Assembly (NCBI GenBank): GCA_011009095.1
Contig: VTPC01090618.1
Span: 334,118 to 398,117, forward strand
DNA from: Ignelater luminosus
Lineage: Eukaryota > Arthropoda > Insecta > Coleoptera > Elateridae
Length of the DNA: 64,000 bases
Direction of reading: 5' to 3'
Position numbers and translations under genes: made by a program. The notes under the pieces are model-generated. The model ran no database searches. It was given only the letters and a program-made list of their open reading frames with translations, and was not told where the DNA came from. Numbering within the stretch: the stretch's first letter is position 1; each line of letters begins with the position of its first letter. Positions 45,790-56,074 of the stretch are shown here, piece by piece.

Positions 45790-47100
45790 ATACTTTTCAG
45801 TCCTTATGTTGATTCAGAGAGAATCTCTGAAGGTTGCCAAATGGTCAGGAACACATAGCCTATATCAGAACATGATTTCCACGCCTTAAAAGCCAAACGC
45901 TTGCCTTTTCCACCAAAAGAGCCATTAGAAATATGAAACCCCCTGCAGTTTGATGCACTGACAGGTGTTTTTACCTGCGACCACTGCTACAGAAAATCCA
46001 CAATTCAAGCAACTTTTACTGTTTTAGCATAAAAAAGGACAGGGACAGCACTACAACATATATGTGCTAGCAAGTCTCTTTGATGATACGTCCCTTTTCT
46101 GTGCTAGAACAAGAACGTCCTGCAATGAATGTCCCAAACTGTTTTGGTCACTGAATAACTTCACTAACAGTCGTTATAACTTGAACGGACAAATCATCTT
46201 TTAGAACGTAGCCGTGTAATAGACAGAACAGCTCTTCCTTATTTTCAGAATTTCTAAGAAAATCATTCCGATTTCGCAAATTATTTTGCTTTGCAAATAC
46301 TTGTCTTGGCACTCTTGCTACGCGGTTTTCCCGAACTTTTCTTTTTAAGCTGGACGCTAAACATCTATGCTACACGAAATCTACTCTTTGAGTTTTAAAC
46401 CTTTCGCCTCCATTGCCATTGTTATATAAGCGATATTATTTCCAATTATTCCAATTTTTTCGCCAACATAAATTTTGTCATAAATCAGGGTTTAAGCCTT
46501 GTCTAGGATATTATTCTGCACCAATCTAAGTTTTTAACATTTGTTGGCACATATAGCAAACCTGGTTTATACAGCTGCATCTGATGGCAACATGAAGGCA
46601 AAGAGGTTAAATAAGTTTATCGCCCTCTGAGTTTTTAGTCGGATGAATGACATACCCAATTTTGGTATTGAAAAAAGGCATTCAAATCTAAACTACCGTC
46701 AGCACTGACAATAAACAACAGAGAAAAAAACGAATCACATCTGACTTCAAGCATTTAAAAACTGTTTTGGGTTGGACTTTTTCTTCGGACCAACAAAGAT
46801 TCGGGTGTTGATCTTTTTTTACCGTGATGGTCAAAAACACTTTTTGATTTATCTACAAGTCGTTCTTCGACAAGTGTTTTTTAAATTTCTTTTCCTGGAC
46901 AGAGTATAAGTACCGTGTTCGTCAAGAGGGAAAGGTGAAGCTAAATTTTCTTCCAATGAGTTTCCAAATATGAAAAAACTACCTTTCAAATCAATACAGT
47001 TTTCCTGCTCCTGAACGCTTCTAACAATCTGTAACTCAGACCTTCCCGTGACAGATCTTATGTCAATCGATAGGGGCACCTTCGTCTTTAATAAGTGCAT
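45790..47100 (-). pseudogene. Probable relic of an uncharacterised TE-associated protein family
   Basis: Minus-strand fragments: NCIDLKGSFFIFGNSLEENL, then SPFPLDEHGTY (about 46990), RNDFLRNSENKEELFCLLH (about 46240), SSTEKGR and KLLELWIFCSSGRR (about 46000), then GGKGKRLAFKAWKSCSDIGY (about 45880). The order and motifs recall a family widespread in insects and cnidarians with an N-terminal L.YPLSPVPLSL region and C-terminal ADTR, DTDV, LW.FG.G and G.GKKTAW motifs. I recall these only from general knowledge and cannot verify the match. Heavily decayed, with stops in every frame. Confidence 0.4.
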
Positions 47101-50100
47101 TATGCTGTTCGTAGACCTGATCTACTGCGAAAGAGTAAAGACCTATGGCGGTACTATATGACGTAACTTGATCATCACTGTTTCTACTTTTCTGCAAAGG
47201 AAGCAGTGACTGTTTTAGGCTTTTTGCCTCTCAACAAAAAGAAGTGGTTGTTGAATGCAGTAGCGCGGTGTCGTAGTGAATAACTGGATAAGTGGAACCC
47301 TTTAGTTAAGTTGTTGGAGGCTGAGCGAGAGCGGCGATATGGGCCTTGTAGTTTTATAATAGTGGAGCCAGCAATGATGATAGCTCCACAATAAGACACT
47401 CTCCTAAGACGTAAGCGTGCGACGGGCAGCGCTAAGAAATAGGGACTTATAACGAAACATTTACGATGTGGTTTGTATGAGACTGCTTCCAAGAGCGAGA
47501 CATTACATTAAACAACTGGACAGTAATCTAGAATCTACACAACAACTGCGACAAAATATTGCAACAGAGTGTGGCAGTAGCCCAATTAACACCTTAAATA
47601 AGAATCCATACTCAACAACTTTTAGACAGCACAACAACTTTCCTTGACCTTCTGACTGCATCACTATACATACAAACTCCATAGCAAATCATTTGATAAA
47701 GCATTTGCAGCATTTTTATCTCAACCTTCGCATGGTTCTAATAAGACTAGCATTTTTCTAATTTGATCAAACTGAAAGTACCTGCTAATATTCCTTTACC
47801 TTGTAAAACAATTGATAGAAAGTGAATTGGTGAGAGTGGTGAAATAAAAATAACAAAGAGAGATGAAAGCAATGATAGTGAGAAAAAAGAAGAACTTAAA
47901 AATGAGAGTGAAGTGCTTAGCTCACTATATTATAATGGATTCTAAAAAATCAGAAAAATAAGAACATTATGAATGAAAAGCAAGAAGAATATACAGAAAA
48001 GATTTTTTGTCGTACTGCTGACTGAGAAATGGAGTACCCAGAACTATACTGAATCCATTTCCGGTTAGTTTTCAGATAAGCAGCAAAACATGAAACATAG
48101 AAAGAATCAGTTTTTTAGAAAAATAAAATTCTAATTTCGAATTTGTGGCAGTATGAGATCTTTGAGTCTAAATATTTTAAAACATGTTATTGTGGACTTA
48201 GCTTGCTATGATTTTGAACTCCCCAAATAATAAGAAATTACCATGTTGCGTTGGCGCAACTCGAGGAGAAAGCTTTAGAGCTTTTAGGGCTTAAGAAATC
48301 AGGATATCTGATAGTGGTTGGATTAATAATATTATACAGATATCATAAGAATATGTCAACAATAATTTTAATGGACAATACACGTTTGATTCGTAAGTTT
48401 GCATTCAAAATATTGATTTCAGATTCTTAAATACATTACATATCTTCAATTTTTTCAGTCTGGATCGTTCCAGTCAAATCTGGCTAGTTTTTCTTTCAAT
48501 TTTGACTGATCCGTTTGATCCAATGCAATAAAGGAGGGTAAATTTTTAATTGGTTCGTTTTAGATACAAGAGCACTTTATTTCTTATTGAAAACTTGGAC
48601 TGGACCGTTTATCTGATCTGTCAAATACATCCTTCAATTGGATGGAAATTTTTTTTCTTTTTTTGCTTCAGTCAGTTTAGATCAGTAAATTTATCATACA
48701 CTTTAAGAACAGCATTTCAGATCAAACAGGTTAATCAAAACTTCTGTAGTTTTCCTTAGTGACTTAGATAAATAGCGAACTGCAATTTTCACATATCTCC
48801 ACAATATCTAAAAACCTAATTAGTCCAAAGGGCCTGGCTGACTGAAAAGTTCAAGAAGGCCCAACAAGCCCGTTATACAGTTTTTTAATTATTTTCTTAG
48901 CTATGTAGAACTTTTGATAATGTATTTGAAAAGCCTGTGTAGATTTCTGCAAATTATCAATAAGTTTTCGTTTGTTTGATGTCTGGTATAAGCACCATTT
49001 GTTTTATAATTTTATTACTATGACTTTTTTCTAAAGCCTCTTTAGATTTCTCAAGAGCTTTTCTAGATATAAAGTTACAACTTTCTTCTTTCGTATCAGA
49101 CACACAAAAAAACACTTCAGTTAAAACAGAAAAAAACTGTAATTTCATGGTACAAACATCAGAAGCGTATGAATTTCATATGTTTTCATATCGAGGACTG
49201 ATTCATTTTTTAGTATAGTCCTCTAGTGTGTTGATGCATTTGTCCTAACCACAAAGAAGTCCATATAATACGCTTTCGATTATCGCAATGCTTGTTTTTT
49301 TTATAAGTGGCGTTGAATTTTAAATAGCAGAGTAACTCTTTACAAATATCAAGAAGGTGATATCTCACATGATTTGATAATACTAAACAGACCGAATAAG
49401 AGTAAAACAGGAAACACTGTGTCGATCGATCTGTTTAAAGCAAGTTTAAAACGATTTGATTGTAAACTTAAATTTTATGATCATATTAAGTCGAATAGAA
49501 ATAGGTTAAACACAGAAGTTTAATAATATAATAGGTATACGTGGTTATGTAGGGTTTCAACTTTTATCGTCATCATTAAATCAGAATAAGTTAAACTTAT
49601 CTGTCAACTGCATTATCGATCACAAGGTATTAAATAAATAAAAGATAGGTGCGAATCTTTAAAATGTGATAAGATTTTTGTCTTTTATTTATTCAATAAA
49701 CTAGATCGTTTGTAATCTTCTAGACATCTATTTTAAACCATCTTAACCTTCCTTGATCTGTATCGCGACTTTTTATATTTGTGCTAGGTGTAATTCACTA
49801 ATAGATGCGGTTTCTTCCAATTTCTTTCTTAGGTAGATCATTTTTCAAGTGTTATCATCTTGTACAACACAAAAATTAAAAGATTAAAGAAGTTTTTTTA
49901 ACAAATACTTTGATATGTTTTTTATAGATACAGTTATTCTTGTTATTTAAACATTCCAAAAATGATAAAGCAGCAGATAAAGAGAAATCTTGGAAAATCT
50001 TAAGGATTCTTAAAATTTTCCAGTTGTATCTGTAAAAAGTAAACGCAGATTTATGATAAGAATTTTTGATAAAAACATTTTTACCTATACTTAGTAAACT

Positions 50101-50813
50101 ATAAAAAATGTTATTTTATTCGTAAACATTAAACAGTGTGATTAAGATTTTTCTATCTGAAGTATTGTTTTACAATTTCAAGGTTTTTTCAAACCTGCAT
50201 TATACAGGAGTATATCGTTTCTTGAAACACGATGTGTCAAGGATTCAAGATTTCTTGTTTCTTCAATATGCGGAAATCAGCGTGTAATATTGAGGAAAGA
50301 TTTGTGTATATCTCATTCTCAGAACTAAACTGAACCATATAAATCTCACTGTCGGACTTAAACTTCTTCCTTATTGACTTATACCATCGACTTTAATTGA
50401 CAAATTGCAATTTGTTACATTTTGTGTTGGGACAGTCAAAATCTGTTTTGCCTTCAAGATGCTCTCCACTTATGCTTCTACCAGCCAATAGAAAAAGACT
50501 CACAAAAGTATATCCAGTCTACTTTGAACGACTGATTACTATAATTGAAGAATAACTAAATTTTTTGATTAGAACTTTTACTCACAGTGAGCAAAGCAAC
50601 CTGCAACATTAGGAACAGATGCTGAAAAGAAAATATAAAATCCAGGAAAATATTGAAGTTACTGTTGAAAGAAATTAGTACACGTTCAATCTTCTTTTTT
50701 GTCATCTCAGTTTCTTACAGCCTGTAACACTAGCATAGAGCTAAATTTACTTTTTGTTATAAATTTTCTAAATCATTGCTTAGGTAATGCAGCAGAAAAG
50801 CATATACTTTTAC
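47101..50813. other. long AT-rich stretch, nothing recognised
   Basis: No domains, inverted ends or RNA motifs were seen. A purine-rich GAAA/GAGA tract lies at about 47850-48000. Confidence 0.5.
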
Positions 50814-50860
50814 TTAACACTTTAGCTACCGACGGTCACTATAGTAGTCTTTGTGGTTCC
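50814..50860 (+). repeat. Possible piggyBac left end at a TTAA site
   Basis: TTAA at 50814-50817 is followed by CACTTTAGCTACCGACGGTC, then ACTATAGTAGTC. piggyBac elements insert at TTAA, and related ends begin C(A/C)CTTT. A possible partner, CACTAAAGTG (inverse CACTTTAGTG), lies at 52803-52812 but is not followed by TTAA. Supported mainly by position upstream of the transposase. Confidence 0.4.
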
Positions 50861-51158
50861 TCCCGGTGGACAGCGACTTCTACAGTAGCCACATATTTAC
50901 ATGCATGGAAATATAATAAAATTCTGTCCGGTTCAGGAATCAAGCTAGTTAGCAATTGCTCGGTCCTTTATCAGCCTATTCCACCATCTGCGACCACTAC
51001 ATATAGTGAGTTTAATGTGTTTTCGTTGAATTTTAGCGTGTTTTGTGCATGTAAAAAGCAAATATCAATCAATATAGATTCTACACCTAGCGCAAGGTAA
51101 GTTGTTGTTAATAAAATTTAAAAACGCCTTTTTTAAGGTTATGTTCGTTTATTTTTGC

Positions 51159-52234
51159 GACTCGAAAAAAAACAAAAAGATACCTACACGTCGTCCACTG
51201 ACTTTAGCTAAACTCGAAAAACTTATGAACGACTTTAGCGACTGGGACAACAACGTAGATGGAGATTAGGATGAAAATGCAACTGAGACTGAAACAAGTG
51301 AATCTGATTAAAACAACGATTCTGAGCCAGGGGAAGACTTAAATGACTACCAACCACCACCTCGAAAAATTGTACGTGCCGCATTAGCACCTCCACAGAT
51401 AATTTCTGATGGCGAATGGACGGATACTGAAGACGACCCGGCTGCTTTTCTTTTCAGTAATGCCATATTTATTAATGTAAATTTACTCAAAGATGCTGCA
51501 CCTATTGAGTATTTTCAACTCTTCTTTGATGTTGAAATTGTTAGCACCACAGTCAGAGAGACTAACAAGCGAGCAAACGAATTTGTTGCTAATCGATCAG
51601 CAGCGACTAGGCGTAATCCAAGGTTTCAATAGACTGACACTACAAGTGAAGAAATTAAAAACTTTTTTGGTTTATGTTGCTTGTCCGGAAACGTCAAATT
51701 TCCTATGCTCGGCCAGCAGTGGAGTAAAAACCCCTTGTACCGCCACCCTATATTTGAAAAAACGATGTCTCGCAATCGCTTTACAAAGATATGCAAATGC
51801 TAAGATCAGTAAATCACGAAAATATTGACACGAGTGACCGTTTGCACAAAATAGGCCCTATATTGTCCTAAGTTTTTCAGAATATCGAGAGTGTGTACTA
51901 TCCAAGGCAACATTTAGCAATTGATGAAGCAATGGTATTGTGGCGTGGCAGATTGGTTTTCCGCCAATATATCCCCAATATGCGCCATAAATATATACGA
52001 GTTAACAACTCACGATGGATTTATCCTAAATGTAATTGTATACGTAGCAAAAGGAACACTGGAGACGGAAAGTCAGTCACATTCATTTTCTGTAGTAAAA
52101 AACTATTGCAGAATTATTTGGGAAAGGCTCACATAATCTATATGGACAATTACTATACCAGTGTTAGCCTTGCGGAGTATTTGTTGTCCAAAAGAACTAC
52201 AGTATTTGGAACATTGCGCCTAAATAGAAAAGAC
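51159..52234 (+). pseudogene. piggyBac transposase, decayed and cut by an assembly gap
   Basis: The frame from 51159 reads KKIPTRRPLTLAKLEKLMND, then DGEWTDTEDDPAAF, then PIEYFQLFFDVEIVSTTVRE, then NFFGLCCLSGNVKFP, then PIFEKTMSRNRFTKI. After frameshifts it reads DTSDRLHKIGPIL, then YYPRQHLAIDEAMVLWRGRL (first catalytic Asp, 51923-51925), then YELTTHDGFILNVIVYVAKG in another frame, then KAHIIYMDNYYTSVSLAEYL (second Asp, 52145-52147), then TLRLNRKD. Three in-frame stops (after VDGD, after ESD, and TAG for the family Trp after PRFQ) and at least three frameshifts inactivate it. The remainder, with the third Asp and the Cys-rich tail, would fall in the run of N. A possible upstream exon ends AAG|GTAAGT at 51097-51104. 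Confidence 0.9.
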
Positions 52235-52634
52235 NNNNNNNNNNNNNNNNNNNNNNNNNNNNNNNNNNNNNNNNNNNNNNNNNNNNNNNNNNNNNNNNNN
52301 NNNNNNNNNNNNNNNNNNNNNNNNNNNNNNNNNNNNNNNNNNNNNNNNNNNNNNNNNNNNNNNNNNNNNNNNNNNNNNNNNNNNNNNNNNNNNNNNNNNN
52401 NNNNNNNNNNNNNNNNNNNNNNNNNNNNNNNNNNNNNNNNNNNNNNNNNNNNNNNNNNNNNNNNNNNNNNNNNNNNNNNNNNNNNNNNNNNNNNNNNNNN
52501 NNNNNNNNNNNNNNNNNNNNNNNNNNNNNNNNNNNNNNNNNNNNNNNNNNNNNNNNNNNNNNNNNNNNNNNNNNNNNNNNNNNNNNNNNNNNNNNNNNNN
52601 NNNNNNNNNNNNNNNNNNNNNNNNNNNNNNNNNN
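52235..52634. other. Assembly gap, 400 N
   Basis: Exactly 400 unknown bases. Any reading frame drawn across it is meaningless. It hides the end of the piggyBac relic and probably the body of a mariner whose right end follows. Confidence 0.98.
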
Positions 52635-52654
52635 TGTCTTGTATCTTTGTTAGG

Positions 52655-52681
52655 TCGGAAACTTTTCAGACCACCCTCGTA
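52655..52681. repeat. mariner right terminal repeat
   Basis: TCGGAAACTTTTCAGACCAC followed by CCTCGTA closely matches the mariner end at 56048-56074. It shows that a mariner copy lies partly in the gap to the left. Confidence 0.7.
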
Positions 52682-52815
52682 TCTACATATTTTTATTTTT
52701 AGATTTTACTCACATTTATTACGATGTAGTACAGCTATTTCCAATAAATTTACTTACGAAATATTGTCGCTTTTCATTTTGTACAGTAAGTATTGTGACT
52801 GCCACTAAAGTGGCC

Positions 52816-53094
52816 GTTGGTCTATATTGGAGGACCAACTACCATTATAGTAGTTCAAGGTCAAAAGGGCACAAAACGATTCCTGAAGCTACTACTATAA
52901 TAACTATACCGGGACCGCTAAAATATTCCAAGTAGTTCCATAGATACGGGTTCGGTCAATAGAGGAGCACCTCAAACTACTTGTTTAGTATATAACCAGT
53001 ACGAAGCGGGCAAGCATTGACTCTCATTATCCTCCACTGATGAGTCCAAACAAGGACGAAACGATCGTCTAGAGGTATGTTAGTCAATCCTTGC
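52816..53094 (+). other. Hairpin-rich segment ending in a hammerhead ribozyme
   Basis: This 280-bp stretch is GC-richer than its surroundings and folds into successive stems: GTTGGTC/GACCAAC (52816-52822, 52833-52839), overlapping AACTAC/GTAGTT (52837-52842, 52850-52855), CAAGTAGTT/AACTACTTG (52929-52937, 52975-52983) enclosing GAGG/CCTC (52962-52965, 52970-52973), then the hammerhead at 53010-53094. No coding frame. Short, self-pairing DNA with a terminal hammerhead fits an animal retrozyme-like element or part of a Penelope-like element's terminal repeat. Only one ribozyme copy is visible, and the boundaries are not defined by target duplications. Confidence 0.6.
53010..53094 (+). ncRNA. 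Hammerhead ribozyme, type I, minimal stem III
   Basis: All conserved core bases are present. CTGATGA (53037-53043) is followed by stem II GTCC/GGAC (53044-53047, 53054-53057) with loop AAACAA, then GAAA (53058-53061), then a minimal stem III CGATCG closed by A-T, then the cleavage triplet GTC (53067-53069). Self-cleavage is predicted after C53069. Stem I forms from both flanks: inner CCTC/GAGG (53031-53034, 53072-53075) and outer GCAAGCATTGACT/AGTCAATCCTTGC (53010-53022, 53082-53094; 12 of 13 pair), separated by an asymmetric internal loop of the kind that makes loop-loop contacts with stem II. Such short-stem-III hammerheads are known from Penelope-like elements, retrozymes and satellite DNAs of animals. 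In some of those, two copies act as a dimer. The long outer stem makes chance occurrence very unlikely. Confidence 0.93.
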
Positions 53095-53995
53095 ACGAAT
53101 TTTTATTTTTATTTGTTGGAAGACAATATGCATCTTTTAGATGTTTTTTCCTTTATTTATGATCATATAATTCCCACTATAAGTTGAGCACAACTTTGTT
53201 TCCTGTTTGGAAATATTTTTATTGAACATATAAACTGTTTGCCTTGAGTTTTTGTCCTTCTATACATTGAGAACCTAATCTTGCCTTGGCAGAATAGAGA
53301 AGAAGTGACATTGTTGTCTGGACTCGATTCGGTAATTAACTTGCTTACTTTTCATACACCATTTCTAACGTCTTGCCTTGATTAGATTTCCAGTTTTTGA
53401 TAGTATCTCATTAAGATAAGACTTCGTGTCTTGTTACTTCATTTCTTGTCTTGTCTTTGTTTTTTAATGCCATCTTTTGTCTTGGTTTTGTTTTTGTCGA
53501 GTTGCAGTTGCATATTTCTAAAGGTATAACCTTCTTTTACTCTTTAAATGTCTCCTTATGATAGTATACGAATCATGAGGTTTTAACTCAAATGGAATTA
53601 GATCTTAATTAGTCCTATTCTCCTATTTTTGACAAAGCAGTCCTTTAACAATTTTATTTCTCGTTCTCAAAATACAGAATTTGTAGGGAAAAGATAGATG
53701 GATAAAGCTAATACTCAATGGGATTCCAGTACGTCCAAAATATTAACGAGATTGCATTCCACGATAGTTTTCCATTAATGTGATATCAATATTTCTTTCC
53801 CTTATCCCAGATAGTGGCATTGCTTTGGCAAAAAGCCATTGCGGAATGTAATTTCAATTTTGGATGTATAGAGATCACCTATTATTATATCTAGCTTATT
53901 TGTGCTCCGATGGTCTTTGTGTTCTAAGTGAACCCTAAAGCTCATTAGGACTTGGGATTTGCCGGAGATGGCTCCAGTTTGCTTCTGCATGGCTA
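53095..53995. other. noncoding stretch, nothing recognised
   Basis: AT-rich; a T-rich tract with repeated CTTGTCTTG words lies at about 53430-53500. No second hammerhead was found downstream. Confidence 0.55.
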
Positions 53996-54128
53996 GGTCC
54001 AGCGCTAGCGTATTTGGTACGCATATGGCAGAATTTCTTAAGGCGCCTTTATGTGGTGAACAGGGTGGTACGTGATACATTGAATGTCAATTTCAGTGTC
54101 TTATTTTTCACTGTGCAGTGCTTAGTCA
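53996..54128 (+). repeat. Dispersed repeat, copy 2 (partner at 25976-26106)
   Basis: Same orientation and block order as the copy near 26.0 kb, including the identical ATGGCAGAATTTCTTAAGG and GTCAATTTCAGT. Family unknown. Confidence 0.7.
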
Positions 54129-54494
54129 CCATGATAAACTTGCCTCATTTACACGTCCTTGTCCCGGCCTTGTATATGACGTAAAAAGCAACCGATGGCG
54201 CTTTCACACGCTACTTTTTCGAGCTAGTTTCTGAAGGAAAAATATGAGAAAGAAGCTCAATGCACCGATTGCTGTTTTTCAGATGTTGAAAAAGAATCTA
54301 TTTCGTCTAAAAATTAAATGAATTCTTACTTAAAAGTCATTTCGTTGAAAAAAGTGATTAGTACATTTTGGGATATAGCAACGAAAGTTCAATTAAGAGG
54401 ATATGAGTACTATTATTATTATTAGTCTATTGAGTTTTTTTTTCTCTAGAGTCGAGAGTCATTAATATTAATTTTGTTATCGATAGAGGTTTTT

Positions 54495-54875
54495 TAAATT
54501 TCATACAAATTTTTCTAAATCTTAAATTAGTTTGAAAGTTCCACCTTGAGTAGGACTCAAACCTGAATCCAATTTCGCATTAACACCTTAACTACCTAGT
54601 CGTGTAGTCGTAGAAGTCTATAAGTTCGAGTCTGAATTTTGTCTTATTTTCGTTGTTATTACTAGCTCGAGCTTTTTACTCTAAACTTTAGTCTTTGCCG
54701 GTAATTTAAAAACTGTACTAACAACAAAATTGATGTTAAGGAATGTTTAGAGTAGAAACCTCAACACGATAATAATAATGGAATTAAGATCGTGATCCGG
54801 GTTTGGATTGAGTCCTGCTCAAGTTGGGATTTTCCAAGCTTATCTAAAATTTAGGAAAATTAAGAAAGTTCTTTT
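54495..54875. repeat. Inverted pair of tRNA-promoter-like (SINE-like) sequences
   Basis: About 75-80 bp at 54498-54580 recur inverted at 54790-54872 (shared blocks CTTGAG.AGGACTCAA and AATTTTtCTAAATtTTA). On the minus strand the left copy reads GGTAGTTAAGGTGTTAATGC, then GGTTTGAGTCC, the latter one base from the tRNA B-box GGTTCGANTCC. The right copy on the plus strand has GGATTGAGTCC. They look like two head-to-head tRNA-derived SINE fragments or a foldback element. Confidence 0.55.
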
Positions 54876-55017
54876 CCTTCTTTCAGTTCATTTCAATTTA
54901 TTTTGCATCATCAAATATAATCTATTTCAACTGTTCATAGAAAAAAAATCAAATTGATCTGTTATTTAGTTCACTTTTGATAACCGTTGATAACTGGTAT
55001 TTCGTGATTTTTCAATT

Positions 55018-56006
55018 ATGGAGAAAAATTAAATTAGAGCTGTCGTTGAGTTTTTTTATTTGGAGGGCAAAACAGCCACACAAGTTAAAGCCAGATTGGA
55101 TTCTGTTCTTGCCGACTCTGAACCATCGTTTTCCACTGTAAACTTTTGGATGTCTAAATTCAAACGTGGACGTACCCACACAATTGATAAACCTCGTTCA
55201 GGGCGCCCGAAATCTGCGACTACTTCAAAAATCAGTGGCAGGATCCATGATATGGTGTTAAATAATCGTCTAATAAAAGTTCGTCAAATAGTGATGGCTG
55301 TAGGCATCTCGTATGAACGGGTTGTCAATATATTGCACCAAGAGTTGAGATTATAAAAACTTTTAAAATCGCATTTGTGCTCGCACTTTAGCCGAGTGTT
55401 TGCAGTTGTTTATAAAAGATCCAGTTGATTTCATTAGGAGATTTGTGACTATGAGCGAGACTTGGGTTCACCATTATATGCCAGAAATCAAATAACAGTC
55501 AAACCAGTGGGTTGGTCAGGGAGAATCAGTCCCGAAGAAAGCAAAACCGGTTTAGTCGGCTGGAAAAGTAATAGCTTCTGTTTCTTGAGGTACTAAGGGC
55601 ATTTTACTTATTGACTATGTGGAGAAAGAAAAAATCATAACAGGCCAATATTACTCAACACTTTTAGAACAGCTAACTGCAGCAATTCGTGAAAAACACC
55701 CCGGAATGTCAAAGAAAAGAATCTTGTTTCACAAAGACAGTGCAAGTGCAATTGCTCAACAAAAAAAAAGCTGAGTTGAAGTTCCAAATCATTTGCCATC
55801 CCCCTACTCACCCGATTTTTCTCCGTCAAATTTTCATCTGTTCCCCAAACTGAAAAAATTTCAATCAGGTCCAATGAAGAAATGATCAACGCTTCAATAC
55901 ATATTTTGCAGGCCTCGAAGAAAACCATTTCCGTAAAGGGATTGAGAAGTTGGAGATGCGTTGGTGCAAGTGTATTGAACTACATGATGATTATGTAGAA
56001 AAATAA
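55018..56006 (+). pseudogene. mariner transposase, full length but inactivated
   Basis: From ATG 55018 the protein can be followed to its C-terminus: RAVVEFFYLEGKTATQVKAR, then DSVLADSEPSFSTVNFWMSK, FKRGRTHTIDKPRSGRPKSA, VRQIVMAVGISYERVVNILH, FVTMSETWVHHYMPEIK, SAGKVIASVS, ILFHKDSASAIA, SPDFSPSNFHLFPKLKKF, and ...DDYVEK with stop at 56004-56006. The D,D34D triad is S,D,N: the first Asp is Ser (55454-55456), the second is kept (55736-55738), the third is Asn (55829-55831). There is a stop at codon 5, at least three more stops, and frameshifts. The right inverted end is at 56048-56074; no left end was found. Confidence 0.93.
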
Positions 56007-56047
56007 AATATATCTTATGTTGAATTTCATTTGTTTTCACTTTCATT

Positions 56048-56074
56048 CCGGAAACTTTTCAATCCAGCCTTGTA
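56048..56074. repeat. mariner right terminal repeat
   Basis: CCGGAAACTTTTCAATCCAG followed by CCTTGTA, ending in TA 40-70 bases after the transposase stop, the expected position. About 21 of 27 bases match 52655-52681. Confidence 0.8.

Noticed and set aside
50699..51100. 133-codon plus-strand frame upstream of piggyBac
   Set aside because: It spans the putative piggyBac terminus and its untranslated leader; no protein motif. Only the GTAAGT near its end was kept as a possible splice site.
51893..52702. 269-codon frame containing piggyBac sequence
   Set aside because: Most of it is a run of 400 N. The part after the gap is the noncoding end of a mariner, so only the first part is real coding sequence.
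54625..54645. AAGTTCGAGTCTGAA as part of a tRNA gene
   Set aside because: Only a loose B-box resemblance; no acceptor or anticodon stems can be drawn around it.
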